DNA from: DASRIA01 sp963768885
Lineage (GTDB): Bacteria > Actinomycetota > Thermoleophilia > Solirubrobacterales > JBBDJG01
Assembly (NCBI GenBank): GCA_963768885.1
Contig: CAVYJN010000006.1
Span: 930,001 to 994,000, forward strand
Reading direction: 5' to 3'
DNA: 64,000 nucleotides
Shown here: positions 9,497 to 16,975 of the stretch, piece by piece
Position numbering within the stretch: the stretch's first letter is position 1
Layout: the number at the start of each line of letters is the position of its first letter
Position numbers and translations under genes: made by a program
Notes under the pieces: generated by a model
What the model saw: the letters and a program-made list of their open reading frames with translations, nothing else
What the model was told of the DNA's origin: nothing
The model's database searches: none

Positions 9497-9964
9497 ATGA
9501 TGGAAGGACAAGGAGCAAGCGATCGCGCGCCGTTCGACGTGCTCGTCGACAAGATGGGCGACCGCGTGCTGCTCGCGCTGACGGGGGAGTTCGGCGTCGA
9601 TTCGGGCAGGCGCTTCGAGGATGCGATCGAGGGGCTCGAGCAGAGCCCCGTGGGTGAGCTGACAGTGGACCTGAGCGGCGTCACGTCGATCGACTCGACC
9701 GGAGTGTTCCTGCTGCTCGACGCCTTCAAGCGCTTCAGCGGGAGCGCGCGCGTCACCTTCGAGGGCGCGACCCCGCAGGTGCAGAGGTCCTTCGAGTCGG
9801 TCGGCATGGGGGGTGTGCTGACGGTGCCGCTCGGCGGCGGCGCGAACCCGGCCGGCGGTCACATACCCGGCCCGGAGCACGACGTCGCGCCGACCCCCGG
9901 CCATCCGCACCATCCAGAGATCGGCCTGCCGCATCCCGAGCTCCCGCCCCGGCGCCGGCCCTAG
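9497..9964 (+). CDS. STAS-domain protein (anti-sigma factor antagonist-like)
   Basis: 155 residues. Residues about 12-110 form a STAS domain: VLLALTGEFGVDSG, then TVDLSGVTSIDSTGVFLLLDAFKR, where the serine of the SIDSTG motif is the position phosphorylated in SpoIIAA-type antagonists. The last 40 residues are a proline- and histidine-rich tail (HPHHPE, PHPELPPRRRP) outside the domain, unusual for the family and possibly metal-binding or disordered. No anti-sigma kinase lies next to it. Two successive ATG codons at 9497 and 9500 can serve as start. Confidence 0.8.
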   Translation: MMEGQGASDRAPFDVLVDKMGDRVLLALTGEFGVDSGRRFEDAIEGLEQSPVGELTVDLSGVTSIDSTGVFLLLDAFKRFSGSARVTFEGATPQVQRSFESVGMGGVLTVPLGGGANPAGGHIPGPEHDVAPTPGHPHHPEIGLPHPELPPRRRP

Positions 9965-9976
9965 GCCGGCACCGAC

Positions 9977-10324
9977 CTAGTGGTCGGCGACCTTGCCGCC
10001 GTCGGGCTCCAGCGGCAGCCCCGCGTCGGCCCAGGCCTTGATGCCGCCCGTCATGTTGTAGGCGTCGTAGCCCGCGGCGCGGAACGCTTGCGTGGCGAGC
10101 GCCGAGCGGCGCCCCATGCGGCACTGGAAGACGACGGGCTTCTCGCGGTCGAGCTCCTCGGCGCGGCCGGCGAGCCGCTCGAGCTCGATGTGCAGCGCGC
10201 CGGAGATCCGCCCGGCGTCCCACTCGTAGGGCTCGCGCACGTCCACGAGCTGCGCCTCGCCGCCTTCGACGAGTTCCTTCACGCGCTCCGGCGCGAGGTC
10301 GTATTCGGTATCGGAGAACGCCAT
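9977..10324 (-). CDS. Rhodanese-like domain protein
   Basis: 115 residues, a single rhodanese domain with DVREPYEWDAGRI and the active-site loop VFQCRMGRRSALAT, whose cysteine would carry persulfide. The QCRMGRRS loop is the type seen in single-domain sulfurtransferases such as GlpE/ThiI-like and MoeB-associated proteins; the acceptor is unknown. The ATG at 10324 shares its A with the TGA stop of the upstream nitroreductase gene, so the two are co-transcribed. A TTG one codon earlier is also possible. Confidence 0.88.
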   Translation of the reverse strand: MAFSDTEYDLAPERVKELVEGGEAQLVDVREPYEWDAGRISGALHIELERLAGRAEELDREKPVVFQCRMGRRSALATQAFRAAGYDAYNMTGGIKAWADAGLPLEPDGGKVADH

Positions 10325-10884
10325 CAATCGAGGAACGTAGCGTAGTCGTCGACCGCCCCCCGCTCAGGCGGGTCCATCGTCTGGCGCGGGCGTCCGAGGT
10401 ACAGGACGCCGACGAAGCGCTCGTCGTCCGCCAGGCCGACGGCGGTCCGCCCGGCCTGGGAGCGCATCACGGCGGGTGTGCGCCAGTACCCCGCGAGCCC
10501 GCGGGCGTGCGCGCCGAGCAGCACGTTGTAGGCGGCGCATGCGGTGGCGTGCATGTCCTCCTCCTGCTGGACGATGTCGCCCGCGCGCTTCGACGACACC
10601 ACGACCAGGGTCGGCGCGCGCTCCAGCTTCGCGGCGGCGACGCGGCCCACCTCGTCCCGGTCGGCGTCGCGCGGTGCGCCCGCCGCCGCGATCTCCGCGG
10701 CGGCGCCCTTGAGGCGCTCGAGGGCCTTGGGTCCCACGACCCGGAAGCGCCAGGGATTCGTGAGGTTGTGGTTGGGCGCCCAGCGGGCCAGCTCGAGCAG
10801 GTCGCCGAGCGTCCCGCGGTCGACGGGAAGGGGCTCGTAGGCCTTCACCGTGCGCCGCGTGCGGATCGCCTCCTCGACATCCAT
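10324..10884 (-). CDS. Nitroreductase-family FMN oxidoreductase
   Basis: About 186 residues from ATG 10884 (MDVEEAIRTRRTVKAY). Family features: the N-terminal RTRRTVKAYEPLPV basic motif for FMN phosphate, ARWAPNHNLTNPWRF, and the later GLAGYWRTP and VLYLGRPRQ strands. Such proteins reduce nitro groups, quinones or related substrates with NAD(P)H. A longer open frame extends to 10959, but its extra residues are not family-like and ATG 10884 has a -10 box (TAACCT) seven bases upstream. Operon with the rhodanese gene; divergent from trpS. Confidence 0.85.
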   Translation of the reverse strand: MDVEEAIRTRRTVKAYEPLPVDRGTLGDLLELARWAPNHNLTNPWRFRVVGPKALERLKGAAAEIAAAGAPRDADRDEVGRVAAAKLERAPTLVVVSSKRAGDIVQQEEDMHATACAAYNVLLGAHARGLAGYWRTPAVMRSQAGRTAVGLADDERFVGVLYLGRPRQTMDPPERGAVDDYATFLD

Positions 10885-10891
10885 GGGCGCG

Positions 10892-10925
10892 AGGTTACCG
10901 GCGCGTCGGCGGGCAAAGTTATCCT
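10892..10925. promoter_or_regulatory. Divergent leaderless-type promoters for nitroreductase and trpS
   Basis: On the minus strand TAACCT (10897-10892) stands seven bases before ATG 10884. On the plus strand TATCCT (10920-10925) stands six bases before GTG 10932. Neither gene has a Shine-Dalgarno in the remaining space. -35 elements are weak (TTACCG at 10895-10900 for trpS, 19 bases off). Confidence 0.5.
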
Positions 10926-10931
10926 CCCGGG

Positions 10932-11957
10932 GTGCCCGCGGCCACAGCCAGCGCACCACAGCTTGTCCGCGAGCGCGTCTTCTCGGGCATGCGCCCGACC
11001 GGGCGGCTCCACATCGGCCACTGGTTCGGAGCGCTCCAGAACTGGGTCCGCCTCCAGGAGACCTACGACTGCATCTACTGCGTGGTCGACCTCCACGCGC
11101 TCACGACCGGGTTCGAGGACGTGTCCCGCATCCACGAGGACGGAATCGAGATGCTCGCGGACTGGATCGGCGCCGGCGTCGACCCCGAGCGCTCGATCGT
11201 GTTCCGCCAGTCGCAGGTGCCCGAGCACTCGGAGCTCGCGCTGCTGCTGGGGATGATCACGCCGAAGTCGTGGCTGGAGCGGGTGCCGACCTACAAAGGA
11301 CAGATCGCCGAATTGGGCGAGCAGATCGACACCTACGGCTTCTTCGGCTATCCGGTGCTCCAGACCGCCGACATCATCCTGTACCACGCGACCAAGGTCC
11401 CGGTCGGGCAGGACCAGCTGCCGCACCTGGAGCTGGCGCGCGAGATCGTGCGCCGCTTCAACCACCTCTACGGGCCGGGGGAGCGCGATGTGTTCCCCGA
11501 GCCGGAGGCGCTGCTCACCGAGGCGCCCGTCCTGCTCGGCATCGACAATCGCAAGATGTCCAAGAGCTACGGCAACGCGATCGAGCTCGGAGCCGATCCC
11601 GGCACGATCCGTGACATGGTGGGGCGGATGATCACCGACCCGCAGAAGATCAGGCGCGGGGACCCGGGCCGGCCCGAGGTCTGCAACGTGTTCTCCTACG
11701 ACAAGCTCTTCGCCACTCCGCCCGACCGGATCGCGGAGATCGACCGCACGTGCCGCTCCGGCGAGCTCGGCTGCCGCGACCACAAGAACGAGATCTCCGA
11801 ACGGATCGTCGAGTACATGCGGCCGTTCCGCGAGCGCCGCGCGGAGGCGCTGGCCGACCGCGGTGAGCTGGAGCGGCTGCTCGCGACCGGCGCGGAGCGC
11901 GCCCGCGCGATCGCGGTGCCGAGCATGGAGCGCGCGAAGGAGGCGATGGGCCTGTGA
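10932..11957 (+). CDS. trpS: Tryptophan-tRNA ligase
   Basis: Class I aminoacyl-tRNA synthetase charging tRNA-Trp. 341 residues with HIGH at residues 27-30 (GRLHIGHWFGAL) and KMSKS at 208-212 (NRKMSKSYGNAI), plus GYPVLQTADIILYHA and the VPVGQDQLPHLELAREI motif. Length and motifs are those of bacterial TrpS. GTG start; the last four bases overlap scpA. Confidence 0.96.
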   Translation: MPAATASAPQLVRERVFSGMRPTGRLHIGHWFGALQNWVRLQETYDCIYCVVDLHALTTGFEDVSRIHEDGIEMLADWIGAGVDPERSIVFRQSQVPEHSELALLLGMITPKSWLERVPTYKGQIAELGEQIDTYGFFGYPVLQTADIILYHATKVPVGQDQLPHLELAREIVRRFNHLYGPGERDVFPEPEALLTEAPVLLGIDNRKMSKSYGNAIELGADPGTIRDMVGRMITDPQKIRRGDPGRPEVCNVFSYDKLFATPPDRIAEIDRTCRSGELGCRDHKNEISERIVEYMRPFRERRAEALADRGELERLLATGAERARAIAVPSMERAKEAMGL

Positions 11958-12766
11958 GCAGAACAGGGCCGGTCGCCGGCGAGCCGGCGACCGGGTTCGC
12001 CCAGGGACCCTCCGCAGACCCGGCCGTCGGCTTGCCGACGGGCGGCTTCACGTTGGACCTGGAGGTCTTCGAGGGGCCGTTCGACCTGCTCGTCACGCTG
12101 ATCCTCAACGAGGACGTCGACCTGCTCGAGGTGCACCTCGCCGACATCGTGCTCGCCTACATCGAGCGGCTCGAGCGGCGCGGCGAGCTGGACCTCGAGG
12201 CGGCGACGGAGTTCCTGGTCCTGATCGCCGCGCTGCTGGAGCTGAAGTCGCGGCTGATGCTCCCGTCCGACGAGGAGGAGGGCCTCGACCTCGACCCGGG
12301 CGAGGCCGCCGAGGAGCTGCTCGCGCGCCTCCTCGAGTACCGCAAGTTCCGGGCCGCCTCCGAGTGGATGCACGAGCGCTTTGCCGCCGAGCTGCCCTAC
12401 GGCTACCGCGCCGCCCCGCTGCCGGCCGAGCTTCGCCGGGTGACGATCGAGGCGGCCGGCAAGGCGTATGAGCCCGAGCGGCTCGCGGGCGCGATTCGGG
12501 ACCTGCTGCGCACGCCGCCGCCGGTCGACACGAGCCACATGACGCGCATCACCGTGTCGCTCGAGCGCCGCCTCGCGGTCGTGCGCGAGCTGCTCGCCAC
12601 GCGCGGCACGTTCACGTTCGACGACGCCGTCGGCGATTCGGACCGCATGACCCAGGCCGTGACGCTGTTCGCCCTGCTCGAGCTGTACAAGAGCGGCGAG
12701 CTCGTCTGGCGCCAGCGCGAGAATTTCGGGCCGATCGAGATCATGTCCCCCGCGGAGACCCCATGA
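11954..12766 (+). CDS. scpA: Segregation and condensation protein A
   Basis: Kleisin subunit that bridges the SMC dimer together with ScpB. 270 residues. The conserved N-terminal helical part FEGPFDLLVTLILNEDVDLLEV and the motif LVLIAALLELKSRLMLP are present, followed by an acidic linker (DEEEGLDLD) and the C-terminal winged helix ending MTQAVTLFALLELYKSGEL. The first 30 residues form an extra low-complexity extension. GTG start overlaps trpS by four bases, and scpB begins within its stop (ATGA). Confidence 0.93.
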   Translation: MSRTGPVAGEPATGFAQGPSADPAVGLPTGGFTLDLEVFEGPFDLLVTLILNEDVDLLEVHLADIVLAYIERLERRGELDLEAATEFLVLIAALLELKSRLMLPSDEEEGLDLDPGEAAEELLARLLEYRKFRAASEWMHERFAAELPYGYRAAPLPAELRRVTIEAAGKAYEPERLAGAIRDLLRTPPPVDTSHMTRITVSLERRLAVVRELLATRGTFTFDDAVGDSDRMTQAVTLFALLELYKSGELVWRQRENFGPIEIMSPAETP

Positions 12767-13331
12767 ATCCCATCGCGCGCCAGGTGGCCGCCCTCCTGTT
12801 CTGCTCGCCCGACCCGGTCAGCCGCGCCGACCTGTGCGAGGCGATCGGCTGCGCCGAGGCGCGCCTCGACGACGCCGTCGAGGAGCTGCGCGAGCGCTTC
12901 GCGCCCGGCGGGACCGGCATCGTGCTGCGCGAGGTCGGCGGGGGCTCACGTTCGCCTCCGACCCCGAGGCCGACGACGCGGTGCGCCGCCTGCTCTCGAA
13001 GCCGCGCACGCCGCCGCTCTCGCAGGCGCAGGCGGAATGCCTCGCGATCGTCGCCTACCTTCAGCCCGTGTCGCGTCCGGAGATCGCACGCATCCGCGGC
13101 GTGATCTCCGACTCGCCCCTCACGACGCTCGAGGAGCGCGGCCTGATCGAGGAGAAGGGCCGCACCCAGTTCGGCGCGATCCTCTACCGCACGAGCGCGC
13201 TGTTCGAGAAGCAGTTCGGGCTCGAGTCACTCGAGGGCCTGCCCGAGATCAAGAGCTTCGAGCCGAGCGCCGAGGACGAGCAGCAGCTGCGCGACAAGCT
13301 GCTGAAAGCCGGCGAGCAGCGCGTCAGCTAG
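12763..13331 (+). CDS. scpB: Segregation and condensation protein B, frameshifted
   Basis: Winged-helix partner of ScpA in the SMC complex. The frame from ATG 12763 reads ARQVAALLFCSPDPVSRADL to VLREVGGG, then loses sense at about 12942 in a ggggg run where one base appears to be missing. The other frame continues with LTFASDPEADDAVRRLL, the family core LSQAQAECLAIVAYLQPVSR and PEIARIRGV, and ends GEQRVS at 13331. Corrected length about 190 residues, normal. Because ScpB is usually important and both halves are well conserved, a sequence error is the likely cause. This is one of only two deletions among the frame breaks in the window. Confidence 0.9.
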
Positions 13332-13420
13332 CCGACGCGCCCAGGACCTCGATCTTCCGGGGTGCGAGCACCACCGGCGAAAACGGGCTTGCACCCTGGT
13401 TTCGGCCTAAAGGCAATGAC

Positions 13421-15058
13421 ATGCTCGGGCCGCCCCCGGCAGCGTCTGACGTGGTCGACCAATCCGGAACATCCCAACCCGAGCGAGCACCGACCCCGGC
13501 GCCTGAGCCCGCACGGGCCCCACAGCCGAAGCGGCGTCACCGGGCGCTCGTATGGTCCCTGATCGTATTGGCGTCGGTGCTGCTGATCGTCTCGCTGACC
13601 GCGAACTGGGTGCAGCGCGAGGCGCTCGACACGGACCAGGTCGCGGACACCACCGACCAGATCCTCGCGGACCAGGACGTGCAGGAGGCGCTCAGCATCT
13701 ACCTGGTCGATCAGCTGTACGCCAACGTCGACGTCAAGGCCCAGCTCGAGGAGCAGCTTCCGAGCAGCGCCAGCGCGCTGTCGGCTCCGCTGGCGGCCGT
13801 AACGAGGCAGCTCGCCCTGGACGTCTCGGAGAAGGCGCTGGCCTCGCCTCGTGTCCAGGCGCTCGTCTCGAACGCCGTCCGTGCCGCGCACGAGCAGTTC
13901 CTGAAGCTGATCAAGGACGAGGGCCAGTACGTCTCGAGCACCGGCGGCGACGTCACGATCGAGTACGGAACCCTGGTCGCCGACCTGGCCGCCCGCCTGG
14001 GGGTCGACCCGGCCACGATCTCCCAGATTCAGGGCATCGTGCAGGATCTCTCCAAGGACCTCAAGCAGGGGCTGACCACTGCCGAGGACCAGATCCGGTC
14101 GGCGCGCGAAGAGCTTGCCCAGGTGCAGGGAGGCTCGCTGAGCCCCGAGCTGCAACAGAATCTGGAGACGCTCCAGAAGAAGCTCGCCGACCTCCAGACG
14201 AAGGTCACGAGCCTCGAGAAGAAGGTCAAGAGCGCGGAGGCGAAGGCTCCGTCCCAGCTCCAGGGTCGCCTCACCAAACTCGAAACCCGGCTGTCGGACC
14301 TCGGCGGCCGTGTGACCGCGAGCCAGGATCAGGTCGCTGCCGTGCTCGAGGATCCCAGCCAGGCCAACGTCGATCAGCTCGACGCCTCGCTCGCCACCAC
14401 CGAGGACCGGGTCACCACCGCGCTCGCTCGCCCGGGGGTGCAGAACCCAGGGCAGCTCGTCGTGATGGAGTCAGACCAGCTCGATGGAGTCCAGACCATC
14501 GTGAGGGCGCTCCGTAATCTCGGCTTCGTGCTGCCCTTGCTGGTGCTCCTGCTGTACCTGGGCGCCATCTCCCTGGCGCGCGGGTGGCGCCGGCGGGCGC
14601 TGCTCGCAGCCGGAGGCGGGATCCTGGTGTCGACGCTGCTCGTTCTGCTGACGAGGCGCCTGATCGGCAACGCGGTCGTGGACTCGATGGCGAGCTCCGA
14701 CGCGGTCAAGCCGGCCGTCCAATCCGTCTGGGACATCGTCGCGGAGGGGCTGCGACAGCGGGCGCTGTTCGCCCTCGTGATCGGGTTGGCCTTCGTCGGG
14801 GCGGGCCTCCTGGCAGGGCCGGGCCGTTTCGCCGTCGCCACGCGACGCTTCCTCGCGCCGTACCTGCGCGACCAGCCGGTCGTCGTCTACTCGGTCGTTG
14901 CCGTGCTGTTCCTGCTCTGGCTGGCCTTCATCCCCGGGATCAACAACCTCGGCCAGGTCTTGGTGATCGCGGGGCTGGCGGTGCTGGCCGTGGTGGGCGT
15001 CGAAGCGCTGCGGCGTCAGACGGCGCAGGAGTTTCCGCCCGGCCCGAACACCTCCTGA
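13421..15058 (+). CDS. Membrane protein with large extracytoplasmic coiled coil, unknown function
   Basis: 545 residues from ATG 13421. A proline-rich cytoplasmic N-terminus (residues 1-45) leads into one membrane helix (about 47-65, ALVWSLIVLASVLLIVSL). A long soluble region follows with a predicted coiled coil near residues 215-300, rich in K, E, L and Q and including LQKKLADLQTKVTSLEKKVK. Three or four membrane helices end the protein (about 365-540, including FVLPLLVLLLYLGAI and VVAVLFLLWLAFIPGINN). It resembles actinobacterial membrane proteins with no assigned role; I do not recognise a catalytic motif. It sits between scpB and a convergent cytochrome c gene. Confidence 0.75.
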   Translation: MLGPPPAASDVVDQSGTSQPERAPTPAPEPARAPQPKRRHRALVWSLIVLASVLLIVSLTANWVQREALDTDQVADTTDQILADQDVQEALSIYLVDQLYANVDVKAQLEEQLPSSASALSAPLAAVTRQLALDVSEKALASPRVQALVSNAVRAAHEQFLKLIKDEGQYVSSTGGDVTIEYGTLVADLAARLGVDPATISQIQGIVQDLSKDLKQGLTTAEDQIRSAREELAQVQGGSLSPELQQNLETLQKKLADLQTKVTSLEKKVKSAEAKAPSQLQGRLTKLETRLSDLGGRVTASQDQVAAVLEDPSQANVDQLDASLATTEDRVTTALARPGVQNPGQLVVMESDQLDGVQTIVRALRNLGFVLPLLVLLLYLGAISLARGWRRRALLAAGGGILVSTLLVLLTRRLIGNAVVDSMASSDAVKPAVQSVWDIVAEGLRQRALFALVIGLAFVGAGLLAGPGRFAVATRRFLAPYLRDQPVVVYSVVAVLFLLWLAFIPGINNLGQVLVIAGLAVLAVVGVEALRRQTAQEFPPGPNTS

Positions 15059-15113
15059 CCGAACCTGTCCCCCCGAAAAGGGGTAGGGGTGTGACGCACG
15101 AAGGCCGGTGGGG

Positions 15114-15630
15114 CTACTGACCGGCGACCGAGGAGACGTACTGGGCCACCGCCGCGGCCTCCTTGCCGGTCACGATGTTCGCCGGCATGGCGCCCGAACC
15201 GGCGCCGCCGTTCTCGATCGCGCTCGCCACGCGGGCCTTGTCGGGCTTGAGCTCGTCGAGCACCGGGCCGACGTTGCCCTGCGTGCCGGCGTCGGAGAGC
15301 GTGTGGCAGGTGCCGCACGACTGCGTGAAGATCTGCTTGCCCTCGGCCGATGCGGTCGCGCCGCCGCCTCCTCCGGCCTGCTCGCCCGCGGCGGCCTCGC
15401 CGCCGCCGCCGGTGGTGGTCTCCCCGCCGCCGGTCTCGGCGGGCGCGGCGGCCTCGCCCGCCGGAGGGCGTGGACTCGCTGTTGTCGTCGATCACGATCG
15501 CGGGGATGCCGAACCCGAACACGACCAGCACGCCGAGGAAGGCGAGCACGCCGGACGGGACGCCGCGCAGCAGCATGCCGCCGACGACCACCGCCAAGCC
15601 GATCAGGAGTAGGGCAACCCAGACGTCCAA
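15114..15630 (-). CDS. Membrane-anchored class I cytochrome c, frameshifted
   Basis: Starts at TTG 15630 (LDVWVALLLIGLAVVVGG) with two hydrophobic N-terminal segments, then a glycine/alanine/glutamate-rich linker, then a small cytochrome c domain with the haem motif SCGTCHTLSDAGTQGNVGP and a later methionine in GAMPANIVTGKEAAAVAQYV for the sixth ligand. An extra base at about 15457 (ccc on the plus strand) separates the anchor from the haem domain; removing it gives about 170 residues ending at TAG 15116-15114. Electron carrier on the outer face of the membrane; its partners are not in this window. No ATG is in frame near the start. Confidence 0.8.
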
Positions 15631-15677
15631 GGCGGCGGCATTATGGCATGAGAGGGAGGCGGCAGAGCCGCGCGCTC

Positions 15678-15683
15678 TAGCCT
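15678..15683 (+). promoter_or_regulatory. -10 box of rluB (leaderless type)
   Basis: TAGCCT ends ten bases before ATG 15694, with no Shine-Dalgarno between. Confidence 0.4.
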
Positions 15684-15693
15684 TGGCCCCGAG

Positions 15694-16410
15694 ATGCGCC
15701 TCGCGAAGTACCTCGCCCATGCCGGCGTCGCCTCGCGCCGCGCGGCGGAGCGCCTGATCGCCGAGGGCCGGGTCGAGGTCGCCGGCGAGCGCGTGGAGGA
15801 CCCGGCCCGCGACGTGGGCGAGCGCGACGACGTGCGCGTCGACGGGCGGCCGCTGGCGCAGGAGCCGCGCGAGTACTTCCTCCTGCACAAGCCCGTCGGA
15901 GTGGTATCCACGGCCAGCGACCCGCAGGGGCGCGAGACCGTGATCGACATGGTCGACTCCGACGCGCGCCTGTATCCGGTCGGGCGGCTCGACGCCGACT
16001 CGAGCGGCGTCGTGCTGCTGACGAACGACGGCGAGCTGGCGAACCGGCTGATGCACCCGCGCTACGAGGTCCCACGCACCTACCGCGTCCGCGTCTCCGG
16101 ATCGCCGTCCAAGCGCGCGCTCCAGGATCTGCGCAGGGGAGTCGAGCTCGATGACGGGCGCACCGCGCCGGCGCGGGTCGACGTGGTCGCCGGCGGGCGG
16201 GAGTCGCTGGTCGAGGTCGCGATCCACGAGGGGCGCAACAGGATGGTTCGCCGCATGTTCGACGCGGTCGGATACCCGGTGCGCTCGCTCGAGCGCGTCG
16301 CGTTCGGCCCGGTCCAGCTCGGCCGCCTGCGCGCGGGCGGCTCGCGGCGCCTGCGCCCGCCGGAGGTCGAGGCGCTGCGCCGCGCGGGCGGGCTCGACGG
16401 CCACCGCTGA
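15694..16410 (+). CDS. rluB: Pseudouridine synthase of the RsuA/RluB/RluE/RluF family
   Basis: Isomerises a specific uridine of rRNA to pseudouridine. 238 residues: N-terminal S4 RNA-binding domain (LAKYLAHAGVASRRAAERLI, residues 3-60), then the catalytic domain with LHKPVGVVST, the active-site aspartate in YPVGRLDADSSGVVLLTNDG, and the C-terminal EGRNRMVRRMFDAVGYPV motif. Position after scpAB is the usual one in Gram-positive bacteria and supports RluB (23S rRNA) over RsuA. Confidence 0.93.
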   Translation: MRLAKYLAHAGVASRRAAERLIAEGRVEVAGERVEDPARDVGERDDVRVDGRPLAQEPREYFLLHKPVGVVSTASDPQGRETVIDMVDSDARLYPVGRLDADSSGVVLLTNDGELANRLMHPRYEVPRTYRVRVSGSPSKRALQDLRRGVELDDGRTAPARVDVVAGGRESLVEVAIHEGRNRMVRRMFDAVGYPVRSLERVAFGPVQLGRLRAGGSRRLRPPEVEALRRAGGLDGHR

Positions 16411-16547
16411 CAGCCGCGCTATCACCGCCCGCCGGCCTGGGTTGCCTTTCGGCCAGCGCTAGCAGCCGCGCTATCACTGATATCGCCTCCGCTATTGGTG
16501 CAGCGTTTCCTTTCCTTCCTTTCCGGAGCGATAGCGGCGGTGATATC
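16411..16547 (+). repeat. Direct and inverted repeats between rluB and aroH
   Basis: A 15-base direct repeat CAGCCGCGCTATCAC occurs at 16411-16425 and 16463-16477. Next to the second copy a 17-base inverted repeat begins: GATATCGCCTCCGCTAT (16479-16495) and its near complement at 16531-16547, 15 of 17 bases matching, separated by a pyrimidine-rich 35-base loop containing TTTCCTTTCCTTCCTTTCC. It can form a hairpin in RNA. It may be a terminator, attenuator or operator for aroH; no U-run follows the stem. Confidence 0.55.
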
Positions 16548-16584
16548 GACGCCCCCGCGCGCCGTGGTGGCACAATCCCCGCCC

Positions 16585-16971
16585 GTGGCATCCGCCGACC
16601 ACAACCAGCGCCTGTTCGCCCTGCGCGGGGCAACCTCGATCGACGCCAACACCGACGAGGCGATCGTCGCCGGCACGCGCGAGCTGGTCGAGCAGATCAT
16701 GGCGCGCAACGACCTCGGCGCGGACCAGATGGTGAGCTGCGTGTTCAGCGCGACCACCGACCTCGACGCGCAGTTCCCGGCCGTCGCGGCGCGCGACCTC
16801 GGCCTCAGTCGAGTGCCGTTGCTCTGCACGCAGGAGATCGAGGTGCCGGGAGCCCTGCCGCGGGTGATCCGCGTGTTGCTCCACTACTACGCCGCGGGCG
16901 ACCACACTCCCCAGCACGTGTACCTGGGCGAGGCACGCAAGCTGCGCGCGGACCTCGAGTCGGCACAATAA
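16585..16971 (+). CDS. aroH: Chorismate mutase, AroH type
   Basis: Rearranges chorismate to prephenate, the branch to Phe and Tyr. 128 residues from GTG 16585 (VASADHNQRLFALRGATSI). AroH hallmarks: FALRGATSIDANT at the start with the conserved arginine, SCVFSATTDLDAQFPA, GLSRVPLLCTQEIEVPGALPRVIRVLLH, and HVYLGEARKLR containing a second catalytic arginine. An upstream in-frame GTG at 16495 would add a non-conserved 30 residues lying in the repeat region. CACAAT eight bases before the start may be a weak -10 box. First of the aromatic block. Confidence 0.93.
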   Translation: MASADHNQRLFALRGATSIDANTDEAIVAGTRELVEQIMARNDLGADQMVSCVFSATTDLDAQFPAVAARDLGLSRVPLLCTQEIEVPGALPRVIRVLLHYYAAGDHTPQHVYLGEARKLRADLESAQ

Positions 16972-16975
16972 CCCC

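Noticed and set aside
7461..9518. Long antisense open frame over gcvP (685 codons), and similar long frames opposite many genes
   Set aside because: Arg/Gly/Ala-rich shadow translation caused by high G+C; the opposite strand encodes well-conserved enzymes.
15069..15084. Short CCCC-GAAAA-GGGG hairpin as a terminator between convergent genes
   Set aside because: Only four base pairs and no T-run on either strand.
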